Below, piece after piece: positions 27,616 to 35,878 of a stretch of 64,000 nucleotides of DNA. Location: NCBI RefSeq assembly GCF_001884235.1, contig NZ_MAOI01000101.1, positions 62,001 through 126,000 on the forward strand. Reading direction: 5' to 3'. Source of the stretch: Bacillus paramycoides (lineage in GTDB: Bacteria; Bacillota; Bacilli; Bacillales; Bacillaceae_G). Within the stretch, counting starts at the first letter, position 1; the number at the start of each line of letters is the position of its first letter. The position numbers and the translations under genes were made by a program. A model generated the notes under the pieces. That model saw only the letters and a list, made by a program, of their open reading frames with translations, made no database searches and was not told the origin of the DNA.

Positions 27616-28058
27616 TTATTTTACATAATTAAATTGAATTTCTTCCGTTTCTATATGATAACTTACAACTAAATCATAGTTTTGAAAATACCAAAGGTCA
27701 TCAAAATCTACAAAAAATCGAATACCATCTATTTCAATTGATACTACATCCCCATCTGGTTTCTCAGTAGCAATCCCTAAAGAATATCCGGGCTGAATTG
27801 AGCTATTCCCTCCGTATCTTACAATAAAGTGAAACTTTAATCAGTGGGGGTTTTGTCCCTCCCCCACTGATTATTAGTTGAACCAATCGGGCTTTTACGA
27901 GCAGTTGATCTCCTGCCTAACTTCCTTGTATTTGCTGAATTATGAGGTGGAGGTCTTACTGCTCGTTAATGCGGGATAAATCGAATAGATTCATCATGCT
28001 TTATACGCAATTCTTCCTTAAACCATTGTAGAGCTTCATGATCAATTGAAATTTTCAT
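27616..28058 (-). pseudogene. HesB/YneR-like gene interrupted by a bcr1 element
   Basis: The 5' part (28058 to 27976) encodes MKISIDHEALQWFKEELRIK then HDESIRFI; after a 137-bp bcr1 element the frame resumes as VRYGGNSSIQPGYSLGIATE and continues to EEIQFNYVK with stop at 27616. Together they give a HesB-like (YneR-type) protein of about 97 residues, with the conserved RFFVRYGG-type junction restored exactly if the element and one copy of its 5-bp duplication are removed. With the element present translation stops at PH-stop inside bcr1. Upstream GGAGGAGCG is a good ribosome binding site, so the truncated 30-residue product is probably still made. Confidence 0.9.
27839..27975 (+). repeat. bcr1-like element, copy C (inside the HesB-like gene)
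   Basis: Begins GTGAAACTTTAATCAGTGGG and ends CTCGTTAATGCGGG. Flanked by perfect 5-bp ATAAA repeats (27834-27838 and 27976-27980), i.e. TTTAT on the other strand, as described for bcr1. The 5' half forms a strong hairpin (TAATCAGTGGGGG with CCCCCACTGATTA). Confidence 0.92.
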
Positions 28059-28073
28059 CTTCGCTCCTCCTGT

Positions 28074-29219
28074 TTACGCAAATTCTTTTTTTCCTAATTG
28101 CCGTTTTACAAAAATGACAAATATAATTAAAGCTATTAATCCTGAAATTGCACTACCTGCGAATAAAATACGGTAACCAAATATTTGTGAAACAAATCCA
28201 AGTAAAATCGCACCTAGTCCAATACCTAGATCAAATGCAGTAAAGAATGAAGCATTAGCAACTCCTCTTTTACTCGGAGCAACAATTGTAAGCATCGCTG
28301 CTTGCAAAGCAGGCTGTGCTGAACCGAATCCAACACCGTATAATACCGCTGCAATAATTACACCCATTACACTATTTGAAATCGTTAGTACAACTATAGC
28401 TAAAATGGTAATACATAATGTTGGGAGTATGATAAATACTTCTCCATATTTATCTAATAATTTACCTGAAATCGGCCTTACAATTGTTAAGGCAATTGCA
28501 TATACAAGAAAGAATGTGCCAGGATTCACATCAATTGATGATGCAAATAACGGTAAAAACGTTGTAATTCCTCCATATGCAAATGATAAAAAGAAAACAA
28601 CAATCGTAATTGATAAAACGGATTTTTCAAACAGCTGAATTTTCCCTTTTTCTTTTTGTGGTGCAAATGGCATCTTCGTTATTAATGATAATACGACCGC
28701 CATAAAAGATAAAAGAGTTGCTAATACAAATAGACCATGAAATGAATAATTTTGTACAACCCATAATCCAATCATCGGGCCGATCGCCATTGCAATTGTC
28801 ATCGCCATTCCATACCAGCCCATTCCTTCTCCGCGGCGTGAATCTGGAATAATATCAGTTATCGCTGTTCCAACAGCCGTTGTAGAAACGGCCCATGTTA
28901 CCCCATGAATAACACGTAAAAACGCTAAGAATAAAATAGTTGATGCTAAATTATAGGAAAGCATTGTTAGTCCAAAAAAGATAAGGCCCCAAATAATAAA
29001 AGATTTCCTACCATATTTATCTAACATACCTCCAATAATCGGGCGAATTACAACTGCGGCTATCGTAAACATTCCCATCATCAGTCCAACTTGAGATTCA
29101 TTCCCACCTATTTCTTTAATAAAGAGCGGGAGCGTTGGAACAAGCAAATAAAACCCTGTAAATAAAAATAACATCGCGACAGTCATTTGGATAAATGATT
29201 TCGTCCATAATCGTTCCAT
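28074..29219 (-). CDS. MFS transporter, multidrug-efflux-like
   Basis: Twelve-helix facilitator of 381 residues. Signature GMLDKYGRKSFIIWG near residue 64 (the cytoplasmic loop 2-3 motif) and GKLLDKYGEVFIILPT near 256 are present. Helix 5 has AMTIAMAIGPMIGLWV, an antiporter-type motif C variant. Close in type to YwoG/YfkF-like carriers of Bacillus; the substrate is unknown. The gene lies 15 bases upstream of the broken HesB-like gene and may share its transcript. Confidence 0.8.
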   Translation of the reverse strand: MERLWTKSFIQMTVAMLFLFTGFYLLVPTLPLFIKEIGGNESQVGLMMGMFTIAAVVIRPIIGGMLDKYGRKSFIIWGLIFFGLTMLSYNLASTILFLAFLRVIHGVTWAVSTTAVGTAITDIIPDSRRGEGMGWYGMAMTIAMAIGPMIGLWVVQNYSFHGLFVLATLLSFMAVVLSLITKMPFAPQKEKGKIQLFEKSVLSITIVVFFLSFAYGGITTFLPLFASSIDVNPGTFFLVYAIALTIVRPISGKLLDKYGEVFIILPTLCITILAIVVLTISNSVMGVIIAAVLYGVGFGSAQPALQAAMLTIVAPSKRGVANASFFTAFDLGIGLGAILLGFVSQIFGYRILFAGSAISGLIALIIFVIFVKRQLGKKEFA

Positions 29220-29457
29220 TAAAATCCCTCCATAAACACATAAAATACTACGATCAACACATCCATTGTATATTTTTCATATTCCTTTTCCCTCCGCTAT
29301 TAGACGTATCTTTTCGTAATAAATAGTCCACCATCAATTCACATTGGTCTTACGACTTTGTACGTATGTTTTAACCGAAAGTCCTATCTATATGTACCTT
29401 TATAAGTATTAAAAGAATATACTACTTTATCATTGAAACTTAGGAGTGATCGTTTTC

Positions 29458-29736
29458 ATGTGGGTATCACCAAGAATAACTGCTGCGGTCCCATCAGTTC
29501 CCTCAATACATGTTCCTGCCGTTCATACAGCTAGTTCTGATGTTGGTATCGAACTTCCTGCCGCTTGGCAACAATATCAATCGACTGACCAAGTCACCCC
29601 TTCATTTTGGCATCATGGTACACATCCTAGTAGTACTACTTTTTATAGCCCTAGCCATCCAATACCTCCGACTCAAATTTTTTATCATTTCCCGTCAATT
29701 TACTTTCAAAATTTCTATGGTACTTTTAACATTTAA
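29458..29736 (+). CDS. Hypothetical Pro/His-rich protein
   Basis: A 92-residue frame starting MWVSPRITAAVPSVPSIHVP and ending YFQNFYGTFNI. It is rich in P, S, H and Y with no membrane span. TTAGGAG lies 12 bases upstream of the ATG at 29458, somewhat far. A terminator 24 bases after the stop supports a real gene. Composition recalls small spore-surface proteins, but no family was recognised. Confidence 0.5.
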   Translation: MWVSPRITAAVPSVPSIHVPAVHTASSDVGIELPAAWQQYQSTDQVTPSFWHHGTHPSSTTFYSPSHPIPPTQIFYHFPSIYFQNFYGTFNI

Positions 29737-29760
29737 AAATAATATTACTCTTTATAATAC

Positions 29761-29806
29761 AAAAAGCACCAAAGAAACCGTTTTTCCGGTACCTTTGGTG
29801 CTTTTT
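29761..29806. terminator. Bidirectional terminator
   Basis: AAAAAGCACCAAAG pairs perfectly with CTTTGGTGCTTTTT. It lies between the convergent hypothetical gene and the PBP1A gene and has a T run on each strand. Confidence 0.92.
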
Positions 29807-29817
29807 AAATACATTAT

Positions 29818-32319
29818 TTATTGTCCATTATTGGAAGGAGCCTCTCCTGTGTTCCCGCCAGTAGTTGGTGGGGTTGGAGTTCCTTGGCCACCTCCACTAG
29901 TTGGTGGGGTTGGAGTTCCTTGGCCACCTCCAGTGGTTGGTGGATTTGGAGTTCCTTGGCCACCTCCACTAGTTGGTGGGGTTGGAGTTCCTTGACCACC
30001 TCCACTAGTTGGTGGGGTTGGAGTTCCTTGACCACCTCCAGTAGTTGGTGGGGTTGGAGTTCCTTGGCCACCTCCACTAGTTGGTGGGGTTGGAGTTCCT
30101 TGACCATTTCCATTGTTTTGTTCATTTTGCTTATTCTGTTCATCTTGTTTCTTTTGCTCTTCCTGCTTCTTAAGTTCATCTTGCTTCTTTTGCTCTTCTT
30201 GTTTCTTAAGTTCTTCCTGTTTCTTTAGTTCCTCTTGATTTTTCTCTTCTTCAGTTTTTTTCTGTTGGTCCTGTTTTGGTTGTTCCGTTGTATCCGGTAC
30301 GCTCGTATTTGGAGATGAATCACGTTTTTCACCTTTTATACGTAACTCACTACCTTCTTGAATAACACTACTTGGCATTTTAAATCGTGATGTATCTGTA
30401 GCTAACTCACCCATCATTTCTTTAAAAATCAATTGTGCAATTTTCGTATTTTTACTACTAATATACTCATTTTTACCATCTTTCATATATCCAGTCCATA
30501 CTGCCATCGTATATTGCGGTGTATATCCTGCAAACCAACTATCACGAGTTGCACTTTCTGGAATTCCATATTGTGCTAGTTGTTTTGAAGAATAGTTAGT
30601 TGTACCTGTTTTACCAGCTACATCTAAAGAGGCCACATTTGCCGATGTACCAGTACCTGATGTTACTACAGAACGAAGCATATCAGTAATCATATATGCT
30701 GTAGAATCCGCCATAACTTGTTTTGGTTTTTGTCCAAAACTTTGTGACTTGCCATCTGGATAAACTACTTTCTTAACAAAATGCGGTTTCGTATACTTAC
30801 CATCATTACCAAATGCCGCATAAGCACCCGCTATTTCAGTTGGTGATACTTCGTTTGTACCAATCGCTGTAGATTCTGTCGGTGCTGTATTAAATGTAAT
30901 ACCTAATTTCTCAGAGAAGTCTTTCGATTTACTAATTCCCACTTCTTTTGCAGTTTTAATTGCCGGAATATTACGCGACATTTTTAATGCTTCACGCATT
31001 GAAATTGGGCCTGAATAACTTCTGTCTGCATTTCGAACTTCTTGCCCCGTTGAATACTTAAATGGAGAGTCATCAATTTGATGGTACGTAGCCCATTTTA
31101 AATATTCAATTGCAGGAGCATAGTCAAAAATTGGTTTCATCGTTGAACCAGCTGCACGATCTAATTCAATTGCCATATTATGTCCTTTAAATACAGCTTT
31201 ATTTTCACCACGACCACTACCTATAGCACGAACTTCTCCTGTTTTCGTATCCATAAATGTGAAAGCACCTTGGAAATTCTCATTCGGATAATCAATAATA
31301 TTTGTATTTAAAATATTATCGGCCAATTTCTGTGCTTTTGTGTCTAATGTTGTATAAATTTCTAAACCGTCAGAACCAATATTAGCATCTGGTAATTCTT
31401 TTTCTACTTCTTTCACAACCGCATCCATAAATGCAGGATATGGCATTGTTTGTTGTTCAGCTGCAGGCTTAAGCCCATCTGTTACTGGAACTTTTGATGC
31501 TTCTTCCATTTCTGCCTTTGTAATATAACCATGTCGATTCATTAATCCTAGTACAACATTTCTTCTTTCTGTTGCCTTTTCAACATTTTCTTTTTTCGTT
31601 GGATCATAGTTATTCGGTGCTTTCGGTAAACCGGCAAGCATTGCAACTTCTGGTAATGTTAAATCTTTCAATTCTTTACCATAGTAGTTTTGTGCTGCTG
31701 TTGCGATTCCATATGAACGATTACCTAAATTAATTTTATTTAAATACATCTCTAATATTTCATGTTTTGAATATTGTTGTTCTAGCTTATACGCTAAATA
31801 TATTTCCTGAACCTTACGCTTTGACGTTTTTTCCATCGATAAGAAGTAATTTTTAATAACTTGCTGCGTTATCGTACTTCCACCTTGAGAGCCATAATCT
31901 CCTTTAAGACTGACTAAAACCGCACGGGCAGTACCTTTAAAGTCTACCCCGCTATGCTCGTAAAAACGTGCGTCTTCTGTCGCTAAAAATGCATTTTCTA
32001 CTAATTTAGGAATTTGATCATACGTAACATTCGTTCGTTTTTCTTTCCCATATTCATATACCAAATTCCCGTCTTTATCATAAATTTTTGAGGATAACGG
32101 ATTAACAAGTTTTGCTTTCTCAAGTTTTGGTGCATCCTTTATCATAACGAAAAAGGTAGCAACCCCTGCCACTAAACCTACAATACCAAGTAGTAAACAA
32201 CTGATTAAAAACTTACGAAAAAACGATGTTTTACCTTTTGGTTTTGTTTCTTTAGAAGCTGGCTGTTTTTTCTTTTGAACTTGTCGTCGCTCCTCTCGAG
32301 AACGATAATTTTCTGACAT
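29818..32319 (-). CDS. ponA: Class A penicillin-binding protein 1A (glycosyltransferase/transpeptidase)
   Basis: Bifunctional peptidoglycan synthase of 833 residues. Order: basic cytoplasmic tail, membrane anchor near residues 33-57, GT51 domain with EDARFYEHSGVD near 117 and the GGSTITQQVIKNYF motif near 148, and a transpeptidase with the active-site GSTMKP near 392, MSRN near 447 and GKTGTTNY near 568. The C-terminal ~180 residues are low complexity: K/E/Q-rich repeats (KKQEEQKKQDELK type) followed by seven copies of a 12-residue unit GGQGTPTPPTSG. ponA/PBP1 of Bacillus has a similar disordered tail. It is likely monocistronic here; the usual neighbour recU is absent, so this may be a paralogue of the main ponA. 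Confidence 0.9.
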   Translation of the reverse strand: MSENYRSREERRQVQKKKQPASKETKPKGKTSFFRKFLISCLLLGIVGLVAGVATFFVMIKDAPKLEKAKLVNPLSSKIYDKDGNLVYEYGKEKRTNVTYDQIPKLVENAFLATEDARFYEHSGVDFKGTARAVLVSLKGDYGSQGGSTITQQVIKNYFLSMEKTSKRKVQEIYLAYKLEQQYSKHEILEMYLNKINLGNRSYGIATAAQNYYGKELKDLTLPEVAMLAGLPKAPNNYDPTKKENVEKATERRNVVLGLMNRHGYITKAEMEEASKVPVTDGLKPAAEQQTMPYPAFMDAVVKEVEKELPDANIGSDGLEIYTTLDTKAQKLADNILNTNIIDYPNENFQGAFTFMDTKTGEVRAIGSGRGENKAVFKGHNMAIELDRAAGSTMKPIFDYAPAIEYLKWATYHQIDDSPFKYSTGQEVRNADRSYSGPISMREALKMSRNIPAIKTAKEVGISKSKDFSEKLGITFNTAPTESTAIGTNEVSPTEIAGAYAAFGNDGKYTKPHFVKKVVYPDGKSQSFGQKPKQVMADSTAYMITDMLRSVVTSGTGTSANVASLDVAGKTGTTNYSSKQLAQYGIPESATRDSWFAGYTPQYTMAVWTGYMKDGKNEYISSKNTKIAQLIFKEMMGELATDTSRFKMPSSVIQEGSELRIKGEKRDSSPNTSVPDTTEQPKQDQQKKTEEEKNQEELKKQEELKKQEEQKKQDELKKQEEQKKQDEQNKQNEQNNGNGQGTPTPPTSGGGQGTPTPPTTGGGQGTPTPPTSGGGQGTPTPPTSGGGQGTPNPPTTGGGQGTPTPPTSGGGQGTPTPPTTGGNTGEAPSNNGQ
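29850..30110 (-). repeat. Seven tandem 36-bp repeats in the PBP1A tail
   Basis: Units of 36 bp encode GGQGTPTPPT(S/T)G; one unit has N in place of the second T. On plus they read as alternating TGGCCACCTCCACTAGTTGG- and TGACCACCTCCAGTAGTTGG-type units. The high identity between units makes copy-number change by slippage or recombination likely. Confidence 0.9.
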
Positions 32320-32784
32320 GTTACTTTCTCCTGCCTTTCAATTCTCCCATTGATTTACATAAAATATTGAGATCACCTTCACAAATATACTTATATTTAG
32401 AAAGTTTCTTAACCAGAAGCATTCAATATTTTCCCAATTCACAGATTATAAATTTTGGAATACTTCTTATACAAACTATATTCACCTCTATTTTTTCTAA
32501 TAATACTGCTCCTTAAAGCATAGAATGTAAGAAGTGAATTTTAATACCTCGTATAAATAATATACCTTTTTTTCAAATGGTCAATATTTTCTTATTAATA
32601 AATCAAAGGTGAAATAAAAATAGCACAACTATATGTACTTCGTGTGAACTTCCTTATAATTACGCATAACGAACATTTAATATCTTACATATAAGTATAA
32701 TACCTCTTTAATTATAAGGATTTCAATACCACAATCCCCTTATCTACAAGAAAACACCTTAAATGAAAAGTAAGGAGTTGCGTA
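32320..32784. other. Long AT-rich spacer
   Basis: Divergent promoter region between the PBP1A gene and the KTSC gene. No additional gene or defined site recognised. Confidence 0.4.
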
Positions 32785-32994
32785 ATGATGAAATTATCTC
32801 CCGTTATATCAAAAAATATAGTTGCTGTTGGCTATAACCCTTTTTCTATGATTTTAAGAATCCAACTAAAGAATGGTATGTATGATTTCTTTAACGTACC
32901 AGAAAGCATTTACACCGGCTTATTAAACGCACAATCTAAAAGTTATTACCATAATACTTACATTAAAAATTCTTTCCGCTACACTAAAATTTAA
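32785..32994 (+). CDS. KTSC-domain protein
   Basis: A 69-residue protein with the KTSC pattern: IVAVGYNPFSMILRIQLKNG then YDFFNVPESIYTGLLNAQSK and the tail YYHNTYIKNSFRYTKI. This small domain is named after a Lys-Thr-Ser-Cys-tailed lysyl-tRNA-synthetase-linked module and has no firmly known role. AAGGAG lies seven bases before the first ATG. Monocistronic with its own terminator. Confidence 0.8.
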   Translation: MMKLSPVISKNIVAVGYNPFSMILRIQLKNGMYDFFNVPESIYTGLLNAQSKSYYHNTYIKNSFRYTKI

Positions 32995-33009
32995 ACTTGA
33001 GTAACATAC

Positions 33010-33044
33010 AAAAAAGAAAGGAGGAAAACTCCCCTTTCTTTTTT
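33010..33044 (+). terminator. Terminator of the KTSC gene
   Basis: AAAAAAGAAAGGAG and CTCCCCTTTCTTTTTT form a long stem; both strands end in T runs, so it may also serve the minus-strand YqaE gene. Confidence 0.85.
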
Positions 33045-33062
33045 AATATTTTCAATATCCAT

Positions 33063-33275
33063 TTACCTTCTATTTCTCTTATTAATTTCATCATACGCCT
33101 GAATCTGTCTTTTTAGGCGCCGATCGGCTTTTTTATCATGTACAACAAGAACTGCGTGTATAGCTCCTGGAACCCAGAATATTAGGGTTAAAATGAAATT
33201 AATAATCGCTTGAAACGGCTTTCCGCACAATAAAACAGCTACCGGCGGAAGAAGAATTGCCAATAAGTACATCAT
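33063..33275 (-). CDS. YqaE/Pmp3-family membrane protein
   Basis: Small membrane protein of 70 residues with two helices: MYLLAILLPPVAVLLCGKPF and IINFILTLIFWVPGAIHAV. The PPVAV-x(5)-F and WVPGAIHA motifs are typical of the Pmp3/YqaE family, which affects membrane potential in yeast. A basic C-terminal tail follows (KKADRRLKRQIQAYDE). Start could be either of two adjacent ATG codons. Confidence 0.88.
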   Translation of the reverse strand: MMYLLAILLPPVAVLLCGKPFQAIINFILTLIFWVPGAIHAVLVVHDKKADRRLKRQIQAYDEINKRNRR

Positions 33276-33573
33276 GCCTTAAAAACCCCCTTAATGTTTA
33301 TTTTTCAATTTTCACCCATTCATTTCCTACACTTTCAAACCTACAAAATCATTTTATTTCCACAAGTACAAATTAGAATTCATTATTACGAATATCAGAT
33401 ATATAAGTACAAATAGATGAGAAACCATTCACTAACATACAGTAGCAATATTCACCTTTTCTTCTATTTACATATTCTACACCCATTTGAAAAAGCCTAC
33501 AAAAAGAATTATCACATCAATCTTGTCCCACTTATAAAATTGAAATACTCCAAATTACAATGGAATGAGTATC

Positions 33574-34236
33574 TCAACGTCTTTTCTTAGATTCTAATCT
33601 TTCTTCTTCTATTATTTCGGTTAATCCAATTGCTGAAATAACAGTTCCTATTGCTTGTATCCAAATACCAATAAGTCCTATTATGCGTTGATTCTCTTTA
33701 TCTTTACCGATGTCTTCATTATCCTTTTCTTCTTTTGATATATTGTAAATACCTTGATACGCTTGTAATCCCGCTCCTAAACTTTGCATAGAATTCCCTA
33801 GTACAATGACTCGCTGAATTGCATTCACCTCACGCAAGGCTGCTTCTACTCCTAAAAAAGCTCCAATCGATTGTAAACTGTTCCCTGTAATTATAAGATA
33901 ATCATTTTCTTGCGTTTGTTCATTTACATTAAAATACGTTCCTATTACATTTGAAATATTACCTAAAGCTAATAGCTCAATCCCCGTTTCCCCTAACTCT
34001 TTACTTTTATTATCCATACGTTCATCTTGATTCCCTCGTTTACCTTCATCTTTTGTATTAATATATGCTACAATTTGTAATATATAGCCGAGGGCTTGTA
34101 ATGAACTCCCTACAATAACCAGATCCGATTCAATCTTTTCTTCACCTATAAATCCTCTTGTTGTTCCAATAGCTGCCGTAAGATTTCCTCCTACTTGAAA
34201 CCATGCCCCTGTCAATTCTAAACCGCGTGGATTCAT
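33574..34236 (-). CDS. DUF6944-type repetitive protein
   Basis: A 220-residue protein made of about four loose repeats around a G-N/S-S-L/M-Q-S-L/I-G core: VGSSLQALGYILQIVAY, TGNSLQSIGAFLGVEAA, LGNSMQSLGAGLQAYQG and IGIWIQAIGTVISAIGL. Two charged linkers (about residues 63-80 and 168-183) separate them. The repeats are amphipathic and glycine-rich, possibly membrane-associated. The family name is from memory; members are found in Bacillus and have no assigned role. Monocistronic. Confidence 0.7.
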   Translation of the reverse strand: MNPRGLELTGAWFQVGGNLTAAIGTTRGFIGEEKIESDLVIVGSSLQALGYILQIVAYINTKDEGKRGNQDERMDNKSKELGETGIELLALGNISNVIGTYFNVNEQTQENDYLIITGNSLQSIGAFLGVEAALREVNAIQRVIVLGNSMQSLGAGLQAYQGIYNISKEEKDNEDIGKDKENQRIIGLIGIWIQAIGTVISAIGLTEIIEEERLESKKRR

Positions 34237-34351
34237 TTCCCATCACCTATAATAAAATTTTCTTGTGCAATTAAAATAAGTAAATATCACCTTTAATTCA
34301 TTATTTTATTTTTCATATGTAATTTTGTGCATCACATAATGTGCTACTATA

Positions 34352-34500
34352 GTGAAACTTTAATCAGTGGAGTTTTTGCCCATCCCCCGCTGATTATTAG
34401 CCCTCACCAATCGGACTTTTACCGGCAGACCTACCCTTACCTAAATTCTTTGCTTCCGCCAAATTTTGAGGTAGAAGTCTTACTGCCCACAAATAGCAGG
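34352..34500 (+). repeat. bcr1-like element, copy D
   Basis: Begins GTGAAACTTTAATCAGTGGA and ends near CCCACAAATAGCAGG. Same layout as copy C with scattered changes; the flanks no longer show a clear 5-bp duplication (CTATA left, ATGAT right). It lies in an intergenic stretch. Confidence 0.85.
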
Positions 34501-34654
34501 ATGATACAAAAAGAGCACCTTTCAGGCGCTCTTTTTTGGCAAGGAGTTTTTCGATGAAGATGTAATTAGCAAATGCTTCTTATATACTTTAATATATGCT
34601 TGTCCTTCAAAACAGTGAATACTATTTGACTTTTTTAGTTTCTCTTTTTGTTTA
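34501..34654. other. Spacer with a short hairpin
   Basis: AAGAGCACCTTTCAGGCGCTCTTTTTT (in two arms, about 34510-34537) looks like a terminator on plus. No gene seen. Confidence 0.4.
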
Positions 34655-34852
34655 TCAATCAAAAAAATCAATGTTTATATCATTATTATTTTTAAATTTC
34701 ATTTTCTCTTTCCCGCATTTCTCACACCGATAAATATAGGCCACACCCAATTTACCATTTTTATAATCTTCATTATCCTGCATCCTAATGAAGCTATATT
34801 TATGTTTACAGTTCGATTCATCTAAATATTTTCCAATCCACTTTTTCAACAT
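34655..34852 (-). CDS. Hypothetical protein with one CxxC knuckle
   Basis: A 65-residue protein: MLKKWIGKYLDESNCKHKYS and later YIYRCEKCGKEKMKFKNNN. One CxxC plus an upstream C-x-H pair could bind zinc. The ribosome binding site is weak (TAGGTT), and no family was recognised. The composition looks protein-like and phage-type small zinc-ribbon proteins are similar, but this is a guess. Confidence 0.5.
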   Translation of the reverse strand: MLKKWIGKYLDESNCKHKYSFIRMQDNEDYKNGKLGVAYIYRCEKCGKEKMKFKNNNDINIDFFD

Positions 34853-34883
34853 AATATAACCTACCCTATCGAAGAATTTTCAC

Positions 34884-35228
34884 TTAGTCTAATTGCATAC
34901 TTTTATGTAAATTCTCAATTTCATTTTGCAACTTTTTAAATTGTTCAAAATGCATTGTTATAGACTGACTACTATTATTATCCGCGTTGTGTTTTACTAA
35001 CAAAACACCGGTATCATGAAAAATCACTTCGAGTTCTTTCCTTATAGATACTTTCGTAATATGTGCTGTTTTAATTGCCGATAAAATTGCTATTTCATTT
35101 AACTTTAATTTTATTTCATTAGGACAAAATGCTTTTTCAACCAATGTAACATCATTACTATAAATAAGTGCAACAAGATTACTTGATTTTGCATCTGTTA
35201 AATCTACTTTTTTCATAACATTATTCAT
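34884..35228 (-). CDS. Hypothetical soluble protein
   Basis: A 114-residue protein beginning MNNVMKKVDLTDAKSSNLVA, with alternating beta-like strands (LNEIAILSAIKTAHITKVSI, LEVIFHDTGVLLVKHN) and a C-terminal helix FEQFKKLQNEIENLHKSM. AAGGAGG is nine bases upstream of the start. The family was not recognised. It lies just upstream of the CxxC protein on the same strand (31 bases) and may be cotranscribed. Confidence 0.6.
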   Translation of the reverse strand: MNNVMKKVDLTDAKSSNLVALIYSNDVTLVEKAFCPNEIKLKLNEIAILSAIKTAHITKVSIRKELEVIFHDTGVLLVKHNADNNSSQSITMHFEQFKKLQNEIENLHKSMQLD

Positions 35229-35398
35229 AACATTTTGCCTCCTTGTTTTTTCGTATATATCAATTATACAAATTTATTCTTTTTAATGTTCAACTCTTCA
35301 TTAATTTTAACATACTTTTTGATAAGTTGATTAAACAAAGCCTCAAACGTTTTTCTACTCCGTAATATTTGTTAAATGAACCCTTTGGACTAAAACGT

Positions 35399-35407
35399 CA
35401 TATAGTA
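35399..35407 (+). promoter_or_regulatory. SigK-type -10 element before the GerPF-like gene
   Basis: CATATAGTA fits the SigK -10 consensus CATAnnnTA. An AC-containing -35 candidate (GAACCC, about 35376-35381) lies some 17 bases upstream. A mother-cell promoter fits a spore protein gene. Confidence 0.5.
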
Positions 35408-35441
35408 GTGTTAACAATTACTTAAAAAGTAGGTGAAAATC

Positions 35442-35657
35442 ATGCCCTCAGTTGTAGGCAATTTAGTTGTACAAAATAGTAACGGATCTTTCAACTTAGG
35501 TGATTTCTACAATGTTTCTCCAAAAGAGAATACGAAAGCTTATAACGGCTCTGGCGCATCTAACGTTGGTTTTGTGGTTAATACTTTTAGTGGTGTTAGT
35601 GCAACGAATACATTCGATTCTGACCTTGCAGATCAAAACCAAGTTGGTACGGCCTAA
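35442..35657 (+). CDS. gerPF: GerPA/GerPF-family spore germination protein
   Basis: A 71-residue protein starting MPSVVGNLVVQNSNGSFNLG followed by DFYNVSPKENTKAYNGSGAS and a tail FDSDLADQNQVGTA. This is the GerPF/GerPA type, small proteins needed for permeability of the spore coat to germinants. The start at 35442 is chosen because AGTAGGTG is eight bases upstream and homologues start MPSVVGN. The gene stands alone, unlike the gerPA-F operon, so it is likely an additional copy. A SigK-like promoter precedes it. Confidence 0.88.
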   Translation: MPSVVGNLVVQNSNGSFNLGDFYNVSPKENTKAYNGSGASNVGFVVNTFSGVSATNTFDSDLADQNQVGTA

Positions 35658-35775
35658 ACAATTCTTCAATCTTTTTTGTATAACATATTTAGATTTGTCC
35701 ATACTATACACAGGCTGTTAAACAGCTATCGTTGATTTTTTGAGTACCAATCTCTTTCTCCCTTTCCCTGGGGCT

Positions 35776-35805
35776 AAGCAGCTAGCTTGTATCTAGCTGC
35801 TTTTT
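35776..35805 (+). terminator. Terminator after the GerPF-like gene
   Basis: AAGCAGCTAG and CTAGCTGCTTTTT form a stem and T run. Confidence 0.85.
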
Positions 35806-35844
35806 CATGTGGCTATTTCCTTATTCATCTCTACTAAGAAAAAT

Positions 35845-35878
35845 AAAAGAAGCTAAATTTCAAAATCCAGCTTCTTTT
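35845..35878 (-). terminator. Terminator of the YolD-like gene
   Basis: AAAAGAAGCT pairs with AGCTTCTTTT at the end of the gene; on minus it is followed by TATTTTTC. Confidence 0.8.

Noticed and set aside
29850-30110. Regularly spaced repeats considered as a CRISPR array
   Set aside because: The 36-bp units are contiguous, have no unique spacers and encode an in-frame protein repeat.
29821-30228. Plus-strand ORF rich in W and S opposite the PBP1A tail
   Set aside because: It is the mirror of the tandem repeats of the PBP1A gene; no ribosome binding site, and the repeat explains the open frame.
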